Source: Pseudonocardia ammonioxydans
Lineage (GTDB): Bacteria; Actinomycetota; Actinomycetes; Mycobacteriales; Pseudonocardiaceae
DNA: 64,000 nucleotides
Direction of reading: 5' to 3'
Assembly (NCBI RefSeq): GCF_900115005.1
Contig: NZ_FOUY01000011.1
Span: 124,001 to 188,000 of the forward strand
Below the pieces are notes generated by a model. That model made no database searches. It was not told the origin of the DNA and saw only the letters and a program-made list of their open reading frames with translations. Positions within the stretch are counted from its first letter, which is position 1; each line of letters starts with the position of its first letter. Positions 16,061 through 24,366 of the stretch are shown one piece after another. The translations under genes and the position numbers were made by a program.

Positions 16061-18175
16061 ATGACCGAGATGCTCGAACACCGCGCGATCGGCGCCGACC
16101 TGCCGCGCCGCGACGGGGCGGAGAAGGTGCGCGGCACCGCCCGCTACGCCGACGAGTCGCCCGCGGAGCGCCCGGCGTACTGCCGGATCGTGCAGGCCCC
16201 GCTCGCGCGCGGACGGATCACCGGCGTGGACCCCGCGGTCGCCGAGGCGTCCGGCGGAGTGCTGGCCGTGCTCACCCCGCGCTCGCCCGGGGGCCGCGGC
16301 GCCGCCGAACAGCTCGCCGACACCAGCGACGCCGAGTACGCGATCCTGCAGGACGACGAGGTGCACTTCCGCGGCCAGGTCGTCGCCGTCGTGGTCGCCG
16401 AGACGTTCGAGCAGGCCCGCCACGCCGCCGACCTCGTCGAGGTCACCTACGACGAGCAGCCCGGGGACACCCTGTTCTCCGCCGAGCGCAACGATCTGTA
16501 CCGGCCTGAGCAGGTCGAGAGCGGCGATCCGCCGGACAGCTCGGAGGGCGACGTGGACGCGGCCCTCGAGGCCGGGCCGGTGCGGATCCGGCACACGTAC
16601 ACCACACCGATGCTGCACAACAACCCGATGGAACCGCACGCCACGACGGCGCTGTGGGAACCGGACGGACACGGCGGCGCCGGATCGCTGACCCTGTGGG
16701 ACTCGACGCAGAGTGTGCACGCCGTCGGTACGACGGTGAGCGGTGTGCTCGGGCTGGACCCCGAGCAGGTCCGGGTGGTGTGCCCCTACGTCGGCGGTGG
16801 ATTCGGCTCCAAGGGCATCCCGCACCAGAACGTGGTCACCGCGGGGATGGCGGCCCGTGCGGTGCCGGGCCGGCCGGTCCGCCTCCCGCTGACCCGGCAG
16901 CAGACGTTCTCCCTGGCCGGTTACCGTCCGCCGACCGTCCAGCGGGTGGCGCTGGCCGCGGACGCCGACGGCCGGCTCACCGCGATCGCCAACGACGTGG
17001 TCGAGCAGACCTCGCGGGTCAAGGAGTTCGCCGAGCAGACGGTGCTGCCGGCCCGCACGATGTACGCCGCGCCGAACCGGCGGACCAGTACGCGGCTGGC
17101 CGCGCTGGATGTGCCGATCCCGTCCTGGATGCGCGCCCCGGGGGAGTGCCCGGGGATGTTCGCGCCGGAGGTGGCGATGGACGAGCTCGCCCACGAGCTC
17201 GGCGTCGACCCGATCGTGCTGCGGGAGCGCAACGAGCCGGAGACCGACCCGGACTCGGGCCTGCCGTTCTCGTCGCGGAACGTGCTCGCCTGCCTGCACC
17301 GGGGCGCCGAACGGTTCGGGTGGGCCGGTCGCGACCCGCGGCCCGGGGAGCGCGTCCACGGCGGCTGGAGGTGGGGGACCGGGGTGGCCGCCTCGGTGTA
17401 CCCCACGTCGCGGATGCCGGTCTCGGAGGCCGAGATCACCCGGGTGGACGGGCGCTACGTGGCCCGGATCGGGGCCGCCGACCTGGGCACCGGAACCTGG
17501 ACGGCGCTGGTGCAGATCGCCGCCGACGCGCTCGAGGTCGCGGTCGACGAGGTCGACGTCCTCATCGGCGACACCGACCACCCGGAGGCGTCGGTGGCCG
17601 GCGGCTCCACCGGGATCAACACCTGGGGCTCGACGCTGGTCGCGGCCGCGCAGGAGTTCCGCAAGCGCTTCGGGGACACGCCCGCCGACGGCGACTCCGC
17701 CCGGGCCGGGGTGCCGCCGAACGACGCGGCCGAGCGCTACGCGATGTCGGCCTACGGCGCGCAGTTCGCCGAGGTCGCGGTGCACGCCGACACCGGCGAG
17801 ATCCGGGTCCCGCGCCTGTACGGGACCTTCGCCGTCGGCCGGGTGGTCAACCCGCGGATGGCCCGCTCGCAGCTGGTCGGCGGCATGACCATGGGCCTGG
17901 GCATGGCCCTGCACGAGAACAGCCTGTTCGACCCCCGGACCGGGCACGTGGTCAACCACGACCTCGCCGAGTACCACGTGCCGACCCAGGCCGACGTGGC
18001 CGACCTGCGCGCGGACTGGATCGACGAGCACGATCCGCACGTCAACGCGATGGGGACCAAGGGGATCGGCGAGATCGGCATCGTCGGTACGGCCGCGGCG
18101 GTGGCGAACGCGGTCTGGCACGCCACCGGGACGCGGGTGCGGGACCTGCCGGTCACCCTGGACGCGGTGCTGTAG
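16061..18175 (+). CDS. Molybdopterin-binding catalytic subunit (PaoC/YagR-like)
   Basis: The 704-residue subunit has the a/b hammerhead domain (residues 1-125) and the two molybdopterin-binding domains. Motifs for cofactor contact are GGGFGSKG (about residue 247), the MRAPGE loop (about 358) and KGIGEIG near the C-terminus, whose Glu671 is the catalytic base. It should hydroxylate an aldehyde or N-heterocycle; the substrate cannot be told. CAGGAGG lies just before the ATG. No maturation factor (XdhC/PaoD or MocA type) is in the window, so it must act from elsewhere. Confidence 0.9.
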   Translation: MTEMLEHRAIGADLPRRDGAEKVRGTARYADESPAERPAYCRIVQAPLARGRITGVDPAVAEASGGVLAVLTPRSPGGRGAAEQLADTSDAEYAILQDDEVHFRGQVVAVVVAETFEQARHAADLVEVTYDEQPGDTLFSAERNDLYRPEQVESGDPPDSSEGDVDAALEAGPVRIRHTYTTPMLHNNPMEPHATTALWEPDGHGGAGSLTLWDSTQSVHAVGTTVSGVLGLDPEQVRVVCPYVGGGFGSKGIPHQNVVTAGMAARAVPGRPVRLPLTRQQTFSLAGYRPPTVQRVALAADADGRLTAIANDVVEQTSRVKEFAEQTVLPARTMYAAPNRRTSTRLAALDVPIPSWMRAPGECPGMFAPEVAMDELAHELGVDPIVLRERNEPETDPDSGLPFSSRNVLACLHRGAERFGWAGRDPRPGERVHGGWRWGTGVAASVYPTSRMPVSEAEITRVDGRYVARIGAADLGTGTWTALVQIAADALEVAVDEVDVLIGDTDHPEASVAGGSTGINTWGSTLVAAAQEFRKRFGDTPADGDSARAGVPPNDAAERYAMSAYGAQFAEVAVHADTGEIRVPRLYGTFAVGRVVNPRMARSQLVGGMTMGLGMALHENSLFDPRTGHVVNHDLAEYHVPTQADVADLRADWIDEHDPHVNAMGTKGIGEIGIVGTAAAVANAVWHATGTRVRDLPVTLDAVL

Positions 18176-18182
18176 GTGCGGC

Positions 18183-18755
18183 TCAGCCGCCGTTCGCCGG
18201 GGCGGGTTCGTTCGCCGGGGCAGGTCCGCCTGCCGTGCGCCGCACCCGGCGGACGGGCCCGACCACCCACAGCAGCACGAGCACGACGACGAAGCCGCCC
18301 CCGCCGGCCAGCGCCCCGGTGCGGCCGATCGCGAGGTCGAGCACGAGTGTCAGCCCGGCGACGAGGGTGACGGCGAGCGCGGTCAGCCCCAGCTGGGTCA
18401 GCCGGTGCGCCCACCGGACCAGCTCGGGTTTGCAGCCGCGCCGGAACACGACCCGGTGCGCGGCGACGGGCGCCACCAGCAGCGCGGAGCTCAGCGCGGC
18501 GGCGAGCAGCGTCGTCACGAACATCGCGCGCTGGGCGGGGTCGAGGCGTTCGAACCGTTCGGTGAACGAGGCGGTCAACAGGAACCCGAGCAGGATCTGC
18601 ACCCCGGTCAGCACCACCCGCAGCTCCTGCAGCAGCTCGAGGAAGTTGCGGTCGGCGCGGCGCAGCGGGGACTCTGCCCGGTGCCGCTCGTTCCAGCCGT
18701 CACTGCCGGTGACCAGGCCGTCCGGCCGGGCAGTGGTGGTCGGTGAGGTCGGCAT
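18183..18755 (-). CDS. DUF6328-family membrane protein
   Basis: The 190-residue protein has the family core FLELLQELRVVLTGVQILLGFLL followed by four hydrophobic helices (about residues 45-65, 80-100, 115-135, 140-162). Termini are polar, the C-terminus with a duplicated PAPANE/PAPANG motif. The ATG at 18755 has GAAGGAG upstream. DUF6328 proteins are widespread in actinomycetes without known function. It is convergent with the molybdenum hydroxylase operon, seven bases from its stop. Confidence 0.75.
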   Translation of the reverse strand: MPTSPTTTARPDGLVTGSDGWNERHRAESPLRRADRNFLELLQELRVVLTGVQILLGFLLTASFTERFERLDPAQRAMFVTTLLAAALSSALLVAPVAAHRVVFRRGCKPELVRWAHRLTQLGLTALAVTLVAGLTLVLDLAIGRTGALAGGGGFVVVLVLLWVVGPVRRVRRTAGGPAPANEPAPANGG

Positions 18756-18861
18756 GGGCCGCTCCTTCGGGCTGCGGGCACCGGTCGTCGTCGCCCGGTG
18801 CGGGTGGAGGATGCCCGCGGACGCGACGACCATGCGTGGGGCAGGCGTCCGGCCGGCGGGC

Positions 18862-18885
18862 GTGTGGGCCGGGCCGGGCCGGGTA
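18862..18885 (+). promoter_or_regulatory. SigB/SigF-type promoter
   Basis: GTGT, 15 bases, GGGTA, about 34 bases before the ATG at 18920. Confidence 0.5.
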
Positions 18886-18919
18886 GCCGCGCCGGGCGAG
18901 ACGATGACGGGGAGCGCTC

Positions 18920-19492
18920 ATGGTCGAGGTACAGGTACGGGCGGTCGGCATCGACTCCGCGACCGACCGGCCCGTGGTGCTGTTGCAGGAGAGCGGGGAC
19001 CGGGAACGGATCGTCGTGGTCGCGATCGGGGAACCGGAGGCGGTGGCGCTGGCGTCGGTGCTCGAGGGCGCCGCGGACACCGGGCGCCCCGGTACCCACC
19101 AGCTGATCGGCGAGATCCTCGCCGCCTTCGACCGCAGGCTGCGGGTCGTGCGGGTCCGGTCGCTGCGGGACCAGATCTTCCACGCCGAGCTGGAGCTCGA
19201 CGACGGGACGGTCGTCGACGCCCGTACCAGCGACGCCGTCGTGCTCGCGCTGCACGCGCGGGTCCGGATCGACGTCGCCGACGACGTCATCGACGCGGTG
19301 GGCGTCGCCGCCCGCTCGATCACCCTGGACCAGGGCGGGCGGGGAGTGCCCGACGTCGAGGAGTTCCGGCGCTTCCTCGACGACGCCGTCCCGGACGACT
19401 TCCGCACGGATCATCCGCGAGGCACCGACGACCCGCGAGGCACCGACGACCCGCGAGGCACCGACGACCCGCGAGGCACCGACGACCCGTGA
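18920..19492 (+). CDS. Bifunctional nuclease (DUF151) family protein with repeat tail
   Basis: Residues 1-135 form the DUF151/BFN domain (start MVEVQVRAVGIDS, with VVVAIGEPEA and ARTSDAVVLALH), known from a plant and a Thermotoga protein; nuclease activity is by analogy only. The tail carries four exact copies of RGTDDP encoded by an 18-bp tandem repeat, so length probably varies between strains. No UVR domain follows, as is found in some homologues. It is preceded by a stress-type promoter. Confidence 0.75.
   Translation: MVEVQVRAVGIDSATDRPVVLLQESGDRERIVVVAIGEPEAVALASVLEGAADTGRPGTHQLIGEILAAFDRRLRVVRVRSLRDQIFHAELELDDGTVVDARTSDAVVLALHARVRIDVADDVIDAVGVAARSITLDQGGRGVPDVEEFRRFLDDAVPDDFRTDHPRGTDDPRGTDDPRGTDDPRGTDDP
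19415..19488 (+). repeat. Four-copy 18-bp coding tandem repeat
   Basis: Four identical 18-bp units (CCGCGAGGCACCGACGAC) in phase with the reading frame at the end of the DUF151 gene, giving RGTDDP four times. Confidence 0.9.
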
Positions 19493-19559
19493 CACACCGT
19501 CCCGGCCCGGTCCTGCGGTACGGCGTGTGCGGGTCCCGGCCGGTGGTACGCGGGCGCCC

Positions 19560-20414
19560 GTGGACACCTCGCTGACCTTCGTCGGGACCGCCACCACGCT
19601 GCTGCGGCTGGGCCGGTTCCGGTTGCTCACCGACCCGAACTTCCTGCACCGCGGGCAGCGGGCGGCGCTCGGGTGGGGCCTGTCGTCGCGCCGGCGGACC
19701 GATCCGGCGCTGACGATCGACCGGTTGCCCGCCCTCGACGCGGTCCTGCTGTCGCACCTGCACGGTGACCACTTCGACCGCGTCGCCCGGGCCGGGCTGG
19801 ACCACGGGCTGCCGGTGGTCACCACCACGCACGCCCGGGACCGGCTGCGCCGCTGGGGGTTCGAGGCGGCCACCGGGCTGGCGACCTGGCAGAGCTGGGA
19901 GCTGGGCGACCACGCCGAGCGGGTGCGCGTCACCGCGGTGCCCGCCCGGCACGGGCCCCGGGTCCTGCACCGGATGCTGCCGCCGGTGCAGGGCAGCGTC
20001 GTGGACCTCGAGCGGGCGGGGCAGCGGGTGCTGCGGCTCTACATCACCGGGGACACGGTCACCGCGCCGGAGCTGGCCGCGATCCGGGACCGGGTGGACG
20101 GGATCGACGTCATGGTCGCCCATCTCGGCGGCACCCGGATCGGTGGTGTGTTGCTGACCCTCGACGCCCGCCAGGGCGCCGACCTGGTCGAACTGGTCCG
20201 CCCGGGCCGGGTCGTCCCGGTGCACTACGACGACTACGACGTGTTCCGGTCCCCGCTCACGCACTTCCTCGACGAGATGCGCTCCCGCGGCGACGGCGAC
20301 CGCGTCCGGGTGGTGCAGCGCGGGGAGACGATCGAGCTGCCGCCGTCCACCGGCCGCCAGGTCAGCGGTCTGCCCGGTGCGGGTGACGGGTTTGGGCCCG
20401 GTCCGTGGCGGTGA
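19560..20414 (+). CDS. MBL-fold metallo-hydrolase
   Basis: The 284-residue protein has the metallo-beta-lactamase signature HLHGDHFD (about residues 64-71), a later metal-binding His in PARHGPR, the Asp in ITGDT and a C-terminal VPVHYDDYD. The domain pattern, beginning LTFVGTATTLLRLG, matches UlaG/RomA-like lactonase or phosphodiesterase relatives; the substrate is unknown. GTG 19560 is chosen at the first strand of the fold. It runs in the same direction as the DUF151 gene 67 bases upstream. Confidence 0.75.
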   Translation: MDTSLTFVGTATTLLRLGRFRLLTDPNFLHRGQRAALGWGLSSRRRTDPALTIDRLPALDAVLLSHLHGDHFDRVARAGLDHGLPVVTTTHARDRLRRWGFEAATGLATWQSWELGDHAERVRVTAVPARHGPRVLHRMLPPVQGSVVDLERAGQRVLRLYITGDTVTAPELAAIRDRVDGIDVMVAHLGGTRIGGVLLTLDARQGADLVELVRPGRVVPVHYDDYDVFRSPLTHFLDEMRSRGDGDRVRVVQRGETIELPPSTGRQVSGLPGAGDGFGPGPWR

Positions 20415-20424
20415 CTCCCCACCC

Positions 20425-20727
20425 ATGCCGACGACAACGCAGGATCGCCGGGAAGCGGTCGTCACGGTCCCGGACCTCACCGGGTTCGACCTGCCGCGTG
20501 CCCATGACACCGCCCTCGACGGCGGCCTCCTCGCCGTCGAGCACGACTCCTCCGACGGCGCACCGGAGCGGCGGGTGGTCGGCCAGGAACCCCTGCCCGG
20601 CGCCGTCGCCCGCTACGGCAGCAGCGTGACCGTGTGGGCCGAGTCGCCGCCGCCGGACTCCGGGGGCGGCGGCGGGTCCGGTGTGACGCCGGTCGGCCCG
20701 GGACCCGTGCTGTCCGGTCAGGGCTGA
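20425..20727 (+). CDS. Small PASTA-domain protein
   Basis: A 100-residue protein made of one PASTA-like domain (residues 12-75; VTVPDLTGFDL, then VVGQEPLPGAVARYGSSVTV) plus a Gly/Pro-rich tail. There is no signal peptide or membrane helix, so it is likely cytoplasmic, unlike the kinase- and PBP-linked PASTA domains that bind cell-wall fragments. The ATG at 20425 begins ten bases after the MBL gene stop. Its 3' end overlaps the convergent PAS-ANTAR gene by ten bases. Confidence 0.7.
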   Translation: MPTTTQDRREAVVTVPDLTGFDLPRAHDTALDGGLLAVEHDSSDGAPERRVVGQEPLPGAVARYGSSVTVWAESPPPDSGGGGGSGVTPVGPGPVLSGQG

Positions 20728-21476
20728 GGGGGTCGGGCGACCGCCCCCAGGACGGCCTCGGCCACCCGCCACAGCTTCGTGTTCGTGGTCTGGGAGCGCT
20801 CGCGCAGGTGATCGAAGGCCTGCGCGGCGGTCCAGCCGTACCGCGCCATCAGTGCCCCCTTCGCCTGCTCGATGGCGACGTGGCGCTCGAAGCGGCGCCG
20901 CAGGCGCGCGTTCTCGCTGTCCACCTCGCGCAGCAGCGCCGCGGTCGAGAAACCGTCGAGGCCGGTGTCGGCGTCGAGGTCTGCGTCGGGAGGGTCGGCA
21001 GGGCCGGCGGGATCCGTGGCAGAGGCCGGGTCGTGGGCGCCGCCCCCGAGCACGGCGGTGACGTTCTCGACGTGCACCAGCAGCCCGACGAGGCGTTCGT
21101 CCGGGTCGTGGACGGGGGAGTTCACCGCGACCCACCGGCGCTCCACGAACTCGTCCGACCCCCGCGGGCCCGGCACGTCGTAGCGCTGCAGCCCCATGTG
21201 GTCCCGGCGGCCACCGCGCAGCACCCGCAGCAGCGAGGCCCGGAAGCGGGCCACGCCGTCCGCGCCGGGCAGCCCCGGGTTGTCCGGGAAGACATCGAAC
21301 ACGTGACGGCCCTCGACCTCGTCCCGTTCGCGCAGGGTGGCGGTGTACCAGGCCGGGGTGGCCGCCTGGATGCGCAGCTCCCGGTCGAGCACCACGTACG
21401 ACGACCGCGTCGCGTGGAAGAGGGGGCCCTCGTGGGCCGCGCGCAACGCGCGACCCTCCGATGCTCCGGCTGACAT
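20718..21476 (-). CDS. PAS-ANTAR antitermination regulator
   Basis: The 252-residue protein has a PAS domain (about residues 20-140; VVLDRELRIQAATPAWY, HVFDVFPDNPG) and a C-terminal ANTAR RNA-binding domain (about 180-245; VAIEQAKGALMARYG, AFDHLRERSQTTNTKLWRVAEAV). ANTAR proteins bind paired hexaloop hairpins in nascent RNA to stop termination. The ATG at 21476 has GGAGG five bases upstream; an ATG at 21524 would add 16 residues. It is one of four ANTAR loci in 17 kb. Confidence 0.85.
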   Translation of the reverse strand: MSAGASEGRALRAAHEGPLFHATRSSYVVLDRELRIQAATPAWYTATLRERDEVEGRHVFDVFPDNPGLPGADGVARFRASLLRVLRGGRRDHMGLQRYDVPGPRGSDEFVERRWVAVNSPVHDPDERLVGLLVHVENVTAVLGGGAHDPASATDPAGPADPPDADLDADTGLDGFSTAALLREVDSENARLRRRFERHVAIEQAKGALMARYGWTAAQAFDHLRERSQTTNTKLWRVAEAVLGAVARPPQP

Positions 21477-21808
21477 GTCGACCTCCGCCGCCACCGGACG
21501 ACGGTCGGCGCGGGAGGACGTCATGGCGTCGGGGCCTGGCCGGGGCGCGGTCCGGCAGCGCTGTCTCGTGCACTGACGGTGGAATCCCCGGCCCGGCGGG
21601 AAGCCGGACGCGTCGGGGAGACGCTGGGCCGCTCGATTGGACCCCGTGGCGCCGACCGGGCAGGCCCGGGCGCTCGGGAAGAACGGTAGGACAAGACGAT
21701 CAACCGGGCAACGGCGGGTACCGGCTCGCCGGGCCGGTCGCCTGTGCGATGACACTTCGCCCGCGGGGCGAGAACGTTTCGCCCGCGGGGCCCCGGGAAG
21801 CCGAGGGC
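21477..21808. other. Divergent intergenic region
   Basis: No gene is supported in these 332 bases. They hold a GGGTA (21716-21720) without a matching -35, two copies of CGCCCGCGGGG near 21760 and 21782, and a short GC hairpin near 21590. Promoters for the PAS-ANTAR gene and the oxidoreductase must lie here, but I cannot place them with confidence. Confidence 0.4.
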
Positions 21809-23347
21809 ATGACACCACCGCTGCCGACCCGCTCCACGTCGCTCTGGCTCGGTGCCGACCCCGGGACCGCGTATCCGCGCCTGGAGCAGGACCTCGACGT
21901 CGACGTCACCGTGGTCGGGGCCGGTATCACGGGGCTGTCCACGGCGGTGATGCTGAAGCGGGCCGGGTGTTCGGTGGCCGTGCTGGAGGCCCGGCACCTC
22001 GCCGCCGCCACCTCCGGCCGCACCACCGCGAAGATCTCACTGCTGCAGGGCACCCGGGCGTCGTCCGTCGAGCGTTCGGCGGGGCCCGACGCCGTGGCCG
22101 ACCACCTCGCCGCCCACCGGGCCGGGATGGACTGGCTGCTCGACCGGGCCGCCGGCGTGGACTGCGACCTGCAACGCCGCCCGGCGATCACCTACAGCAC
22201 CGGGGCGCGGGACGGGTCGGCCGCGCGCACGGTGCGCCGGGAACGCGGGCTGCTCACCGCGGCGGGCCTGCCCGTGGTGGCCGGTACCGACGTGGGGTTG
22301 CCGTTCGCGGTGACCGAGGCCGTCACCCTTCCCGACCAGGCCCAGTTCGACCCGCTGCCGTACCTGCGCGACCTGGCCGCCGAGGTCGACGGTGACGGCA
22401 GCGCGGTGCACGAGGACACCCGGGTGCGGTCGGTGTCCTGGCGGGCCCCGCACGAGGTGCGGACCCCGCACGGCCGGGTGCGCTCGCGCTGGGTGGTCCT
22501 CGCGACCGGGCTGCCGGTGCTCGAACGCGGACTGCACTCCACCCGGATGGAGCCGTCGCGGTCGTACTCGCTGGCCCTGCGCTGCGGGACCGACCTGCCG
22601 GCCGGGATGTACCTCGGTGCCGACGCACCGACCCGCTCCGTCCGCGACGCGGTCCACGACGGCGAGCAGGTGCTGCTGGTGGGCGGGCACGGGCACCGTG
22701 TCGGCACGTCCGCGCCCATGCTCGAGCACGAGCAGGCCCTGGCGGGCTGGGCGGCCCGGCACTGGCCGATCGAGGAGATCACCCACCGCTGGTCGGCGCA
22801 GGATTATCAGACCGAGGACGGGCTGCCGTTCCTCGGCCCGATCAGCCCGGTGTCGCCCCGGGTACTCGTCGGGTTCGGCTTCGCCAAATGGGGGATGACC
22901 GGCGGCACCGCGGCCGCGATCGCCCTGTGCGACCGCGTTCTGGGTCGCTCGACCCCGTGGGCGGAGCGGATGCGTGCGGACCGCCTGCCGCGGCCACGGG
23001 CGCTCCCGACGCTGGCCATGGCGAACGGGCAGGTCGCCCGCTACCTGGCGACCGGGTGGGCCCGCCCGGACCTGGCCGGTGGCGAACCCGCCGAGGGGCG
23101 GGGCGTCGTGCAGACGACCCGGCGCGGCAAGGTCGCGCGCTGCCGGGTCGGCGGGCGGCTGCACGAGCGCAGCGCCGTGTGTCCGCACCTGGGCGGGATC
23201 GTGCAGTGGAACGACGCCGAGCTCAGCTGGGACTGCCCGCTGCACGCCTCCCGCTTCGCGCCGGACGGCACCGTGCTGGAGGGCCCGTCCACCGAACCCC
23301 TCGGCGACCCGCCCGGGCTCGCCGCCGTCGTGCGCCCCCGGCACTGA
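21809..23347 (+). CDS. FAD-dependent oxidoreductase with C-terminal Rieske domain
   Basis: The 512-residue protein has an N-terminal DAO-type FAD domain (VTVVGAGITGLSTAVMLKRAG at about residues 32-52, then ATSGRTTAK) and a C-terminal Rieske [2Fe-2S] domain with CPHLGG and CPLHASRF, both cluster motifs complete. This architecture matches bacterial YhfW-like proteins. Electron flow between flavin and Rieske cluster is expected; the substrate is unknown. The ATG at 21809 begins just before the FAD domain. YihY gene follows 34 bases later and may be co-transcribed. Confidence 0.85.
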   Translation: MTPPLPTRSTSLWLGADPGTAYPRLEQDLDVDVTVVGAGITGLSTAVMLKRAGCSVAVLEARHLAAATSGRTTAKISLLQGTRASSVERSAGPDAVADHLAAHRAGMDWLLDRAAGVDCDLQRRPAITYSTGARDGSAARTVRRERGLLTAAGLPVVAGTDVGLPFAVTEAVTLPDQAQFDPLPYLRDLAAEVDGDGSAVHEDTRVRSVSWRAPHEVRTPHGRVRSRWVVLATGLPVLERGLHSTRMEPSRSYSLALRCGTDLPAGMYLGADAPTRSVRDAVHDGEQVLLVGGHGHRVGTSAPMLEHEQALAGWAARHWPIEEITHRWSAQDYQTEDGLPFLGPISPVSPRVLVGFGFAKWGMTGGTAAAIALCDRVLGRSTPWAERMRADRLPRPRALPTLAMANGQVARYLATGWARPDLAGGEPAEGRGVVQTTRRGKVARCRVGGRLHERSAVCPHLGGIVQWNDAELSWDCPLHASRFAPDGTVLEGPSTEPLGDPPGLAAVVRPRH

Positions 23348-23381
23348 ACCGGGCGTCGGCCCGGCCGTGGAAGGAGACAGG

Positions 23382-24341
23382 ATGCGATCCGATGCGGCCG
23401 CTCCCGGCGGAGGAGCGCGAACCCCGGCCGAGGTCCCCGCGCGTGGCTGGCGGGAGATCGTGGTCCGGGCGTGGCGCGAGAGCACCGCGGACAACGTCGG
23501 GATGCTCGCCGGTGGCGTGGCGTTCTTCGCCTTCCTCGCCCTGTTCCCCGCGCTCATCGCCCTGCTCACGGTGTACGGCCTCGCGGTCAGCCCGGAACAG
23601 GCGCGCGCCCAGGTGACGGAGCTGGCGATGATCCTGCCGGCCGAGGCCCAGCCGTTGATCACCGACCAGCTCGCCACGATCACCCACGGCGGGTCGTCCG
23701 GGATCGCCCTCGTCGTGGCCCTGCTGGCCGCGCTGTGGAGCGCGTCGAGCGGTACCCAGAACCTGATGAACGCGGTCAACGTGGCCTACGACGAGACCGA
23801 GACCCGCAACGTTCTCCGGCTCCGTGGCACTGCGCTCGCGCTGACCCTCGGAGCGGTCGTGTTCGTGGTCGTCACCGTGGCCCTGGTCGCGGTGACGCCG
23901 ATCCTGCTCGACGGGCTACCGCTGGTCGGCCGGCTGCTCGCACAGGTGGTGCGGTGGGCGTTGCTGCTCGGGCTCGTGACGGTCGCGCTGGCGTTCGTCT
24001 ACCGGTTCGCGCCGTCCCGCGACGCCCCCCGGTTCCGGTGGGTGAGCCCGGGGGCCGTGGTCGCCACCGTGGTGTGGCTGCTCGGCAGCGTCGCGTTCAG
24101 CCTCTACATGGACAACTTCGGCAACTACAACGCGACCTACGGGACCCTGGCGGGGGTGGTGGTGCTGATGCTGTGGCTCTACCTGACCGCCTACATCGTG
24201 CTGCTGGGAGCGGAGATCAACGCCGAGGCCGAGCTGCAGACCGCGCGTGACACCACCAGCGGCCCGGCCGAGCCGATCGGGTCCCGCGGCGCGGTCAAGG
24301 CCGACGCCACACCGGAGGAACACCCCCACCGGACGACGTAG
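23382..24341 (+). CDS. YihY/BrkB-family inner membrane protein
   Basis: The 319-residue protein has six hydrophobic helices between about residues 45 and 285 and family motifs LAGGVAFFAFLALFPALIALL and LWSASSGTQNLMNAVNVAY. Charged, Glu/Thr-rich residues form the C-terminal tail. The family was once called ribonuclease BN in error; it is an integral membrane family of unsettled function. AAGGAG lies seven bases before the ATG. Confidence 0.85.
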   Translation: MRSDAAAPGGGARTPAEVPARGWREIVVRAWRESTADNVGMLAGGVAFFAFLALFPALIALLTVYGLAVSPEQARAQVTELAMILPAEAQPLITDQLATITHGGSSGIALVVALLAALWSASSGTQNLMNAVNVAYDETETRNVLRLRGTALALTLGAVVFVVVTVALVAVTPILLDGLPLVGRLLAQVVRWALLLGLVTVALAFVYRFAPSRDAPRFRWVSPGAVVATVVWLLGSVAFSLYMDNFGNYNATYGTLAGVVVLMLWLYLTAYIVLLGAEINAEAELQTARDTTSGPAEPIGSRGAVKADATPEEHPHRTT

Positions 24342-24366
24342 CGTCGGACCCGGCGCCGGAGCGGGA

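Noticed and set aside
19415..19488. CRISPR-like direct repeats
   Set aside because: The units are contiguous without spacers and are in frame with a protein tail, so this is a coding tandem repeat.
21716..21720. GGGTA before the FAD/Rieske oxidoreductase
   Set aside because: No GNNT lies 14-16 bases upstream, and the start codon is about 88 bases away, so it was not counted as a stress promoter.
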